Origin: CAKZNE01 sp964485405
GTDB lineage: Bacteria; Bacteroidota; Bacteroidia; Flavobacteriales; Schleiferiaceae
Length of the DNA stretch: 64,000 nt
Assembly: GCA_964485405.1 (NCBI GenBank)
Contig: CAZAJG010000012.1
Span: 30,996-94,995, forward strand
Reading direction: 5' to 3'
Positions 43,918 through 51,921 of the stretch are shown here, in pieces (the stretch's first letter is position 1; each line of letters opens with the position of its first letter). The position numbers were made by a program, and so were the translations under genes. The notes beneath the pieces were generated by a model, which was not told where the DNA came from, did no database searches, and saw only the letters and a program-made list of their open reading frames with translations.

Positions 43918-45237
43918 ATGTTTGAAAACCATAATAAGGATACCGCACCAATGGAACATGTTGTTATAATAGGTAATGGAATTTCAGGTATTACGGCTGC
44001 TCGACACGTACGTAAACTAAGCCGAAATAAAATTACGGTTATTTCCGAAGAAACAGACTTCTTCTTTTCAAGAACAGCTCTTATGTATGTATACATGGGG
44101 CACATGAAGTTTGAGCACACCCAACCCTACGAAAATCATTTTTGGGATAAGAATGACATTCAACTGGTAAAGGACAGAGCTACTTCCATCAACACCCAAG
44201 AGCAAAGCATTAGTATTGCTAAAGGAATGGATATCAAATACGATCATTTAATACTGGCAACGGGCTCTTCTCCAAATAAGTTTGGTTGGCCGGGTCAGGA
44301 TCTAGATGCTGTGCAGGGCTTATACTTTAAGCAAGACCTCGAATCTATGGAGAAATGGTCGCCTACCACAAAAAGGGCGGTTATTGTAGGTGGAGGTTTA
44401 ATTGGTATTGAAATGGCTGAGATGTTCAGGACCCGCAACATTGAAGTTACCATGCTGGTGCGTGAAACCAACTTTTGGAACAGCGTACTGCCCACAGAAG
44501 AGGCAAAAATGATCAATCGCCATATTGCGGAGCACCACATTGATCTACGCTTAGAAACCGAATTAAAAGAGATTTTATCTGATGAAAATGGTCGCGCCAA
44601 AGCGGTTATCACCAACACAGGCGAGCAAATTGATTGTGAGTTTGTTGGTTTAACGGTTGGTGTACATCCCAATATAGAATTTGTAAAAAATGCGGGTATA
44701 GAATCCAATAGAGGTATACTGGTAAATCGCAAATTAGAAACCAGCGCACCTCATGTATACGCTATTGGCGATTGTGCCGAGCAGCGCGAAGCCATTGGTT
44801 CTAGACGTGCTCTAGAACAAGTATGGTATACCGGAAGAATGATGGGCGAAACGGTAGCGCAAACCATTTGCGGTAACCCTATAGAGTATCAACCCGGACA
44901 TTGGTTCAACTCCGCCAAATTCCTAGATATTGAATATCAAACCTACGGATGGGTTTGGGCAAAGCGAAAGGAAGAAGAGGATGACTTTTACTGGGAGCAC
45001 CACAAAGGGAAAAAATGTATCCGAATCGTTTACCATAAAGACAATCATACCCTTATCGGGATTAATGTATTTGGCATACGCCTACGTCATGAAATATGCG
45101 ACCAGTGGCTGAGGCAAAATGCTACCGTTGAACAGGTATTGAAGGAGTTACCACAAGCCAACTTCGATCCTGAATTTTATGCCAAACACGAAAAAGAAAT
45201 AAAAGCAGCCTTCAATCAGAAAATGGCAATTGCCTGA
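43918..45237 (+). CDS. FAD/NAD-dependent pyridine-nucleotide oxidoreductase
   Basis: 439 residues. FAD Rossmann motif VVIIGNGISGITAARHV near residue 15, LILATGSSPNKFGWPG, NAD-binding AVIVGGGLIGIEMAEMF, and YAIGDCAE for the FAD ribityl/pyrophosphate. The ~110-residue C-terminal part (WFNSAKFLDIEYQTYGW) is the dimer/partner domain seen in this branch. No redox-active CxxC is visible, so it is nearer to ferredoxin- or rubredoxin-reductase types than to thioredoxin reductases. It precedes the polyferredoxin gene by 21 nt and likely passes NAD(P)H electrons to it. Confidence 0.88.
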   Translation: MFENHNKDTAPMEHVVIIGNGISGITAARHVRKLSRNKITVISEETDFFFSRTALMYVYMGHMKFEHTQPYENHFWDKNDIQLVKDRATSINTQEQSISIAKGMDIKYDHLILATGSSPNKFGWPGQDLDAVQGLYFKQDLESMEKWSPTTKRAVIVGGGLIGIEMAEMFRTRNIEVTMLVRETNFWNSVLPTEEAKMINRHIAEHHIDLRLETELKEILSDENGRAKAVITNTGEQIDCEFVGLTVGVHPNIEFVKNAGIESNRGILVNRKLETSAPHVYAIGDCAEQREAIGSRRALEQVWYTGRMMGETVAQTICGNPIEYQPGHWFNSAKFLDIEYQTYGWVWAKRKEEEDDFYWEHHKGKKCIRIVYHKDNHTLIGINVFGIRLRHEICDQWLRQNATVEQVLKELPQANFDPEFYAKHEKEIKAAFNQKMAIA

Positions 45238-45258
45238 TTTTAAAAACTTATTTGCACC

Positions 45259-46836
45259 ATGGAAAAATCGAACCCTAGTTTTTCAATAGCCAATCCGCAC
45301 CCCGCTAAAACCGATGCCATCCAAAAGTTAGGCTTAGGTTTGGGCATGACGGGCTTACTCATGCTTTTTATAGCTTGGGCTGGCGTGGTATTCCCTAGCA
45401 CAGGTATGGCTCTAAGTCTCTCTTTAGGTCTTATTACAGTTGGAACCGTCATCTATGCCAGAAGATCCTACCTCACTCAACCAGAAGGTATTAAAAACAA
45501 CGGGGTTTGGTTTAAATCCATTTCTGCTCTTGGTATTTTAGGATGGGCAGCAGGCGTACTACTTACTGCCTTTTACGTTTTATTGTATTGGTTTCCCGCC
45601 TATTTAGGATTGGGCGAAAATGGTGCGGCCAATACTGGGCTTGTTGCCTTTTTTGATCCTTTAAGTCAATTACTCAAAAATCAACCAGCCAGCCAGTGGT
45701 TTGTATATGGTACTCTCTATACTGTAGCCATTTTAGCCCTAGGGTATAAGTACATTTTAAAGTATAGGCACAACAAGTACCAAGTGGTTCGTACGCTGTC
45801 CGTCATGTTCTTCCAACTGGGTTTTGCCTTTTTGTTACCAGAATTTTTAATTCGCTTAAACTACCCGTATAACGATTTCAAAAACATGTGGCCGCTCAAC
45901 TATTATTTCTTTGATGAGTGGAACATTAGCAGCTTTTTAAGCAGTGGGAATCTAGGCTTATTCATGTTGATTTTTGGCATCGCCATGATCTTTATTATCT
46001 CACCTATCCTTACTTACTTTTATGGCAAAAGATGGTACTGCTCTTGGGTTTGTGGTTGTGGTGGCTTAGCTGAAACAGCTGGAGACCCTTTCCGCCATTT
46101 ATCCAGTAAAAAAGAATCTGCTTGGAAGTTTGAGCGTTGGTCTATTCACATTGTTTTGGTGCTTGCCGTGCTTATGACTGTAGGTGTGGTAAACACTTAT
46201 TTAACAAACAATGCTGCAACAAGCGTTATTACCCGCTCTCAGTTTACTTGGGGCATGGTTATTCTTCTTTCCGCTATCACTGCTTTAATTTTCATCTTTA
46301 AAAAAGGGCAGCTCAATAAAGACACTCGATACATTGTTCTTTCTGTAGCCGGTATTTTAATTGGAACGATTACGCTTCACTTTTTCTCCAATAACAATCA
46401 AGTTTTATTTATTGATAGTTACCAGTGGAGAAAATCATATGGGTTTATTGTTGGTGCGGCCTTTTCAGGGGTTGTGGGTGTTGGGTTTTATCCCCTACTA
46501 GGAAGTCGTGTTTGGTGCAGGTTTGGTTGCCCAATGGCTGCTATCCTTGGATTACAACAACGTCTTTTTTCAAAGTTTAGAATTACAACCAATGGAGGGC
46601 AATGTATCTCTTGCGGAAACTGCTCTACCTATTGCGAAATGGGAATAGATGTTCGCTCTTACGCCCAAAAAGGACAAAACATTGTACGTGCTTCTTGTGT
46701 TGGGTGTGGCGTATGTTCTGCGGTTTGCCCTAGAGGAGTATTAAAATTAGAGAATGATGGTGCTGGCGAAAGAATTAAAGAAAACCCATTCCTACTTGGA
46801 AACGCAGACAACTTAATGGATCTTCTTAAAAAGTAG
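45259..46836 (+). CDS. NapH/NosR-like membrane polyferredoxin
   Basis: 525 residues. Multiple transmembrane helices (about 20-45, 55-75, 95-115, 150-170, 225-250, 295-315, 330-350, 365-385, 395-420). Cysteine motifs are WYCSWVCGCGG after the mid helices and WCRFGCPMAA. Two 4Fe-4S motifs lie near the end: CISCGNCSTYC and CVGCGVCSAVCPRG. NapH/NosR/CcoG relatives move electrons across the membrane or reduce periplasmic partners. With the FAD reductase upstream it forms a compact redox module of unknown acceptor. Confidence 0.85.
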   Translation: MEKSNPSFSIANPHPAKTDAIQKLGLGLGMTGLLMLFIAWAGVVFPSTGMALSLSLGLITVGTVIYARRSYLTQPEGIKNNGVWFKSISALGILGWAAGVLLTAFYVLLYWFPAYLGLGENGAANTGLVAFFDPLSQLLKNQPASQWFVYGTLYTVAILALGYKYILKYRHNKYQVVRTLSVMFFQLGFAFLLPEFLIRLNYPYNDFKNMWPLNYYFFDEWNISSFLSSGNLGLFMLIFGIAMIFIISPILTYFYGKRWYCSWVCGCGGLAETAGDPFRHLSSKKESAWKFERWSIHIVLVLAVLMTVGVVNTYLTNNAATSVITRSQFTWGMVILLSAITALIFIFKKGQLNKDTRYIVLSVAGILIGTITLHFFSNNNQVLFIDSYQWRKSYGFIVGAAFSGVVGVGFYPLLGSRVWCRFGCPMAAILGLQQRLFSKFRITTNGGQCISCGNCSTYCEMGIDVRSYAQKGQNIVRASCVGCGVCSAVCPRGVLKLENDGAGERIKENPFLLGNADNLMDLLKK

Positions 46837-46844
46837 AATTCTAT

Positions 46845-47336
46845 ATGCGTCCACTCTTTAAAACATGCATTCTTCTGTTTTTCCCTATGCTTATGGTAGC
46901 TCAGGGAGAGCTTACTTACCACACAGAATACTTCAATAATAAAGTGTTGAAAGCCGAAGGATGGATGCTGGATGGTAAAAAGGTGAAATATTGGAAACAC
47001 TATAACCCCTACGGAGTATTAAAAGCAGAAGGGCATTATGAAAATGATAAAAGAACTAAGTATTGGTTTTTTTATCGAGCCAATGGCAAAAAACTCAAAG
47101 AAGGCACCTTTTCCAAAGGAACTCCTCATTACTGGTGGGTTTATTATGATAATTCTGGTAAAATAACCGAAAGGTGCCAGTATAACATGGGTGTAAAAGA
47201 TGGCTACCGGGTAGTTTATGTAAACGAAAAACCCAAAAAGGTAGAAAAGTTTGATCAAGACACTAAGGTTGACCAATGGACAAGCTACACTAGTTTTGTG
47301 CTGGATAACGGACCCCTATTAAAAGCAGATGACTAG
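46845..47336 (+). CDS. MORN/YwqK-repeat secreted protein
   Basis: 163 residues with a signal peptide (MRPLFKTCILLFFPMLMVAQ) and about five short repeats of the form YFNNKVLKAEGWMLDGKK, YNPYGVLKAEGHYENDKR, YRANGKKLKEGTFSKGTP. This is the YwqK/MORN_2 family, called antitoxin by annotation transfer only. Export makes a cytoplasmic antitoxin role unlikely. It overlaps the next gene by 8 nt. Confidence 0.75.
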   Translation: MRPLFKTCILLFFPMLMVAQGELTYHTEYFNNKVLKAEGWMLDGKKVKYWKHYNPYGVLKAEGHYENDKRTKYWFFYRANGKKLKEGTFSKGTPHYWWVYYDNSGKITERCQYNMGVKDGYRVVYVNEKPKKVEKFDQDTKVDQWTSYTSFVLDNGPLLKADD

Positions 47337-48021
47337 AATAAAGGTGATTATTCCTGCCTTCAATGAAGAGGATTCTATAGCACACGTAATTAAGGACATA
47401 CCGAAGGATTGGGTAGAAGAGATTATTGTGGTTAATAACAGTTCCACCGATCAAACCGCAATTAATGCGGAAAAAGCTGGTGTAACGGTATTACATGAAA
47501 GCAACCGAGGATATGGCTACGCATGCTTGAAAGGAATAGAACATGTAGCTCAACAGAAGGAAACTCCTGATGTTATTGTTTTTATGGATGCCGATTATTC
47601 CGACTTTCCGAATGAACTACCAGATGTAGTCTCTCCCATTATTCATGAAAATATGGATATGGTAATTGGTGCTAGAACTAAAAAATGGCGTGAAAAAGGC
47701 TCCATGACTCCTCCTCAAGTTTTTGGCAATTGGTTGGCCAGTTTCTTAATGCGCATATTGTATGGCGCAAAGTTTACCGATTTAGGTCCGTTTAGAGCCA
47801 TAAAGTTTGAAAAGTTAATGGAACTTTGCATGCAGGATAAGACTTACGGCTGGACAGTAGAAATGCAGATAAAAGCACTGAAAAAAAATTATCGCTATAC
47901 AGAAGTTCCTGTACACTATCGAAATCGGATCGGGGTATCTAAGATTTCGGGAACAGTAAAAGGAACCATTATGGCCGGATACAAAATATTATCACTAATC
48001 TTTAAATACAGTTTACGCTAA
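47329..48021 (+). CDS. GT2 glycosyltransferase, DPM1/UDP-glucose type
   Basis: 230 residues with a GT-A fold: VIIPAFNEEDSIAHVI at the N-terminus, DADYSDFPNELP for the metal-binding DxD, and YRYTEVPVHYRNRIGVSKISG at the end. It is short and has no transmembrane tail, like polyprenyl-phosphate sugar synthases. It probably makes a lipid-linked sugar donor used by the downstream mannosyltransferase-like protein. The stop overlaps the next start (TAATG). Confidence 0.88.
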   Translation: MTRIKVIIPAFNEEDSIAHVIKDIPKDWVEEIIVVNNSSTDQTAINAEKAGVTVLHESNRGYGYACLKGIEHVAQQKETPDVIVFMDADYSDFPNELPDVVSPIIHENMDMVIGARTKKWREKGSMTPPQVFGNWLASFLMRILYGAKFTDLGPFRAIKFEKLMELCMQDKTYGWTVEMQIKALKKNYRYTEVPVHYRNRIGVSKISGTVKGTIMAGYKILSLIFKYSLR

Positions 48022-49493
48022 TGGAAATAGCATTAATTCTGGTTTACACCCTAGCATTATCGCTTATTTTCTTTTACAGTTTAGCTCAGCTAAATCTGTT
48101 GTTCAATTACATTAAAGCACAAAAGAAGGAAGATGTATGCCCAAAATTTGATTTTTCAGATCCTGAGCAAATTCCTTTTGTAACGCTTCAACTGCCTGTA
48201 TTTAACGAACTCTATGTAGTAGAAAGATTGTTGGATACCATTGCTTTATTGGACTACCCAAAAGAAAAACTAGACATTCAAGTTTTGGATGACTCTACAG
48301 ATGAATCTGTGAAGCTTACCGCCCAAAAGGTAGAAAAGCTAAAAAAGATGGGGTTTGATATTGAGCATATCAGAAGAACGAACCGTGTAGGTTTTAAAGC
48401 TGGAGCTTTAAAAGAAGGTTTAAAAATTGCGAAAGGAGAGTTTGTAGCCATTTTTGATGCCGACTTTTTACCACAAAAGGACTTTTTACTTAAAACCATC
48501 CCTCATTTTAAAAATGATGGAATTGGTGTGGTTCAAACCCGATGGGGACATATTAACCGCAACTACTCCTTGTTAACCAAAATGCAAGCCTTTGCTTTAG
48601 ATGCGCATTTTACCATTGAGCAAGTAGGTAGAAACACTAAAAATCATTTCATCAATTTTAATGGCACCGCAGGGGTTTGGAGAAAATCTTGTATTGAAGA
48701 TGCCGGAAATTGGCAAAGTGATACGCTAACAGAAGATTTAGATCTAAGCTACCGTTCGCAGCTTAAGGGTTGGAAGTTTAAGTATTTGGAGGATGTAGAA
48801 ACACCTGCAGAACTACCAGTTGTTATTAGCGCTGCAAGATCGCAACAGTTTAGATGGAATAAGGGAGGGGCAGAAAACTTCAGAAAGATGAATCGCACCT
48901 TAATGAAAGCCACTACTACTCCGCTAAAAACAAGAATCCACGGTTTTATACACCTGCTCAACAGCAGCATGTTTCTCAGCATTTTTGTGGTAGCTATTTT
49001 GAGTATTCCTATGCTCTACATCAAAGATTTAAGACCCGAGTACAAGTCTTTCTTTCAATTTACCAGTGTTTTTGTGTTGAGCACCTTTATCTTTTTTGCT
49101 TGTTATTGGTATGCCTATAAACGGATTCATGGCCGAAGCATTAAAAGTTTTATGAGTTATGTAAAAGATTTCTTTTTCTTTTTCTCTGTTGCCATGGGCT
49201 TTTCCCTGCATAACTCCGTAGCCGTTTTAGAAGGTCATTTAGGTAAAAAAAGTGCGTTTGTACGAACTCCAAAATTTAACATCAAGAATCTTAAAGACGG
49301 TTGGAAGAAAAACAAATACGTTCAAACGAAATTATCGCTGGTAAACTTTGTAGAAGGATTTTTGGTGCTTTACTTCCTTTTCGGCATTTTCAGTGCTTTT
49401 AAATTGACAGATTATGGCCTCTTGCCCTTTCACTTAATGCTATTTTTTGGTTTTGGTTTCGTTTTTTATAAATCCATTACATGCAAAGTGTAA
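48021..49493 (+). CDS. Cellulose synthase-like GT2 membrane glycosyltransferase
   Basis: 490 residues: an N-terminal transmembrane helix, then GT2 motifs VLDDSTDES, FDADFLP (DxD), TEDLDLSYR (TED) and SRQQFRW-type QQFRWNKGG, then three or four C-terminal transmembrane helices (about 315-340, 345-370, 395-415, 450-470). The QQRxW element marks processive or ceramide-glucosyltransferase-like enzymes. No PilZ domain is present. Product unknown, perhaps a glycolipid or envelope glycan. Confidence 0.88.
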   Translation: MEIALILVYTLALSLIFFYSLAQLNLLFNYIKAQKKEDVCPKFDFSDPEQIPFVTLQLPVFNELYVVERLLDTIALLDYPKEKLDIQVLDDSTDESVKLTAQKVEKLKKMGFDIEHIRRTNRVGFKAGALKEGLKIAKGEFVAIFDADFLPQKDFLLKTIPHFKNDGIGVVQTRWGHINRNYSLLTKMQAFALDAHFTIEQVGRNTKNHFINFNGTAGVWRKSCIEDAGNWQSDTLTEDLDLSYRSQLKGWKFKYLEDVETPAELPVVISAARSQQFRWNKGGAENFRKMNRTLMKATTTPLKTRIHGFIHLLNSSMFLSIFVVAILSIPMLYIKDLRPEYKSFFQFTSVFVLSTFIFFACYWYAYKRIHGRSIKSFMSYVKDFFFFFSVAMGFSLHNSVAVLEGHLGKKSAFVRTPKFNIKNLKDGWKKNKYVQTKLSLVNFVEGFLVLYFLFGIFSAFKLTDYGLLPFHLMLFFGFGFVFYKSITCKV

Positions 49494-50818
49494 GCACTAA
49501 GCATAAAGTATACTCTTATTTAGTTCTAGCGGTAAGCGTTCTTACCTACTTTCAATTCGCCTACTTTACCGAAAGGCAAGATTTTGTTCATGTTTTTATA
49601 GGGTATAGCCTTCTTTTTGGAGCCTTTTACTACCTGTATCAATACAGCGCATTTAGCTTTAAACAGCTTTCGGCAGTCGCCCTTTTTTCTCGTCTCATTT
49701 TTGTGGCGGCTATTCCCAATTTATCTCAAGATTTTTATCGTTTTATTTGGGATGGCAGAATGATATGGGAAGGACTGAACCCATACTTGGTTTTACCCAA
49801 AAACTTTGTGCAAGGCGATGAGTCATCAATCATTCACGAAGCGCAACGATTGTATAAGGGGATGGGCGAACTAAATGCAAGTCATTATACATGCTATCCA
49901 CCCATTAACCAGCTAGGCTTTCTCATTCCTGCCATCCTCTTTTCCAAGAGTTTTTTAGGCAGTACCATTGTTATGCGATTGTTGATTATTGCAGCCGATA
50001 TAGGAACGTGGTGGATCGGGCAAAAGCTGCTGAAACACTTCAATCTCAATCCAAAACAGATACTCTTATACATGCTCAATCCGTTTATTTTAATTGAGTT
50101 AAGCGGCAATCTCCATTTTGAAGGGGTTATGATTTTCTTTTTGTTGTGGTCGTTGTATTTACTCTTAAAGGGCAAGTGGCAAGCATCGGCTTTGCTCATG
50201 GCTTTATCCATTTCGGTTAAACTTATTCCCCTTATTTTTCTTCCCGTACTTATCCGAAAATTAGGGTGGAAAAGAGCTATTCCCTACTACCTCATCACGG
50301 GAGCCATTACCGCAGCTCTGTTTGCGCCTTTTATCACTTCTGCTTTTATCCAAAACTTCATGAGCAGTATTAACCTTTACTTTCAAAATTTTGAGTTCAA
50401 CGCAAGTGTATACTACATCATCCGCGAAATTGGCTACCAAGTAACCGGTTACAACATCATCCAAAAAGTAGGCAAAATTACTCCCTTAATCGTACTCGGT
50501 TCTGTGCTGCTTATCTCCTTTCTTCGCAAAAATGAAAATGATAAAACGCTCATGACTTCTTTGATGTGGGCGTTGGGGATTTACTACTTATTGGCAACCA
50601 CTGTTCACCCCTGGTATGTTGCTGTAATCCTGTCTCTGAGTATCTTCACTTCCTTCCGTTTTGCCTTGATTTGGAGCTTTACCATCATCTTGAGCTACAC
50701 GGCTTACATTAACCCTGATTTTAAGGAGAACTTGTGGTTGGTAGGCTTGGAGTATGTTTTGGTGCTTGGGTTTTTGGTTTATGATTTTTTTGCTTTCAGA
50801 AAAGCTGTAAATTCATAG
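49481..50818 (+). CDS. Polytopic GT-C mannosyltransferase-like protein
   Basis: 445 residues with about ten or more transmembrane helices. After the first helices comes DFYRFIWDGRMIWEGLNPYLVLP, the acidic-loop motif of GT-C/GT87 mannosyltransferases that take lipid-linked sugars. Starting 13 nt inside the previous gene, it ends a run of overlapping genes from the oxidoreductase on. The downstream gap 50819-51072 (254 nt) shows no strong terminator. Confidence 0.78.
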   Translation: MQSVSTKHKVYSYLVLAVSVLTYFQFAYFTERQDFVHVFIGYSLLFGAFYYLYQYSAFSFKQLSAVALFSRLIFVAAIPNLSQDFYRFIWDGRMIWEGLNPYLVLPKNFVQGDESSIIHEAQRLYKGMGELNASHYTCYPPINQLGFLIPAILFSKSFLGSTIVMRLLIIAADIGTWWIGQKLLKHFNLNPKQILLYMLNPFILIELSGNLHFEGVMIFFLLWSLYLLLKGKWQASALLMALSISVKLIPLIFLPVLIRKLGWKRAIPYYLITGAITAALFAPFITSAFIQNFMSSINLYFQNFEFNASVYYIIREIGYQVTGYNIIQKVGKITPLIVLGSVLLISFLRKNENDKTLMTSLMWALGIYYLLATTVHPWYVAVILSLSIFTSFRFALIWSFTIILSYTAYINPDFKENLWLVGLEYVLVLGFLVYDFFAFRKAVNS

Positions 50819-51072
50819 TGTTATTTCTTATGTTGTTTTTTATCAGCATTTTAATCACTCTTTTTTTCGATAAAAATCACCCTGAATCAGCGTAAAAAAA
50901 ATTGACATCCCCCTTCAGTTCATTAAAAAATTTGATACTCTAAATTGCTGTTTATTAAGCTTTTGTAAACTGATTTATTCTTATTGCACAATTTTTGAAC
51001 TCCAAATTTGTTTTTCTTTTCAACATTACTTTAACTTTACCATACGCTAATTTAACCAAAACCTACCTTGAA

Positions 51073-51474
51073 ATGAAAAACCGATTTTTTCCAGTTTTAC
51101 TCCTTTTTTTCCCATTCATTTCTTTTGCTCAAAACAATAACTTTCACGTTTTAACTGACATTGTGGATGGCTCTTATGTGAACCAAGGAACCTCTACTAC
51201 TTTAAAAGTAAAAATGGATGAACGTTTTACGGATTACGAGATGAGTCTATCTCAAATAAAGGTGTATCAATCGGCTGATAACCCCATCAGTAATTTTGTT
51301 ACCGCCATCAATAATCAATCTGCCACAGGCAATCAAATAAAAAGAGGGATGAACCTGTTGGAGTTAACCTTAACCACTTCCCAGGCCACGGGATATTACA
51401 TACTGGAAATACCAGATAGTAAAGGAAACCGCGCTTATTTGAGGTTTTACTACGATTCTGGCCTGGCCCCTTAA
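51073..51474 (+). CDS. Small secreted protein, first gene of the Rhs cluster
   Basis: 133 residues from ATG 51073, where the signal peptide MKNRFFPVLLLFFPFISFAQ begins; an earlier TTG start at 50995 would add an unlikely leader. The mature 110 residues look like one Ig-like beta sandwich (FHVLTDIVDGSYVNQGTSTTLKVKMDERF ... GYYILEIPDSKGNRAYLRFYYD). No family recognised. Possible -33/-7 elements TTTG 51007-51010 and TACTTTAA 51027-51034 precede it. It is 9 nt before the next gene. Confidence 0.65.
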   Translation: MKNRFFPVLLLFFPFISFAQNNNFHVLTDIVDGSYVNQGTSTTLKVKMDERFTDYEMSLSQIKVYQSADNPISNFVTAINNQSATGNQIKRGMNLLELTLTTSQATGYYILEIPDSKGNRAYLRFYYDSGLAP

Positions 51475-51483
51475 ACATACACC

Positions 51484-51921
51484 ATGACAAAACTAAGCCC
51501 AGTTTGGCTGGTATTGCTTTGTTTGTGTACAACCTTTTCCTGTAGTAACAACATCCACAAGCTAAACCGGCAAATAAAAACCGAAAACAAGATCTTCAGA
51601 ATTGGTTTAAACAACACCAAGGATAGCCAGGAGGTTGAATTTTACTCCATCCGAATGGATGTTCAATTCCAGTCTAAAGAAGATTTTCAAAATCTATTTG
51701 AAGCGCAGAACTTCAACTATATCATGAACGATATCTGCACCGATTTTAAGTTTTTAAACGGCAGCGATACCATATCCTGCGCTAATAACTTCGCTACTTT
51801 CAACCAAGCTGTGCAAAGTGTATCCTTCATCTGTCTGTTTCCAGCGGAAATTAAAAAGGCAGATCAGTTATTGATCCGTAAAAATTGCTTCCTCAATCAA
51901 AACCTAATACAAGAGTTATGA
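51484..51921 (+). CDS. Small lipoprotein, second gene of the Rhs cluster
   Basis: 145 residues with lipobox at Cys20 (CTTFSCSNN). The rest is mixed alpha/beta with three further Cys. No known domain. Its stop TGA overlaps the ATG of the giant gene (ATGA at 51918-51921), giving tight coupling. Position upstream of the toxin-like genes and the lipid anchor argue for a surface accessory or tethering role rather than immunity. Confidence 0.6.
   Translation: MTKLSPVWLVLLCLCTTFSCSNNIHKLNRQIKTENKIFRIGLNNTKDSQEVEFYSIRMDVQFQSKEDFQNLFEAQNFNYIMNDICTDFKFLNGSDTISCANNFATFNQAVQSVSFICLFPAEIKKADQLLIRKNCFLNQNLIQEL

Noticed and set aside
46845..47336. YwqK family 'antitoxin' considered as part of a toxin-antitoxin pair
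   Set aside because: It has a signal peptide, no toxin gene adjoins it, and the antitoxin label of this family comes from annotation transfer.
51484..51921. Small lipoprotein considered as immunity protein of the Rhs system
   Set aside because: Immunity genes normally follow the toxin-encoding 3' end, while this gene precedes both giant genes and carries a lipid anchor.
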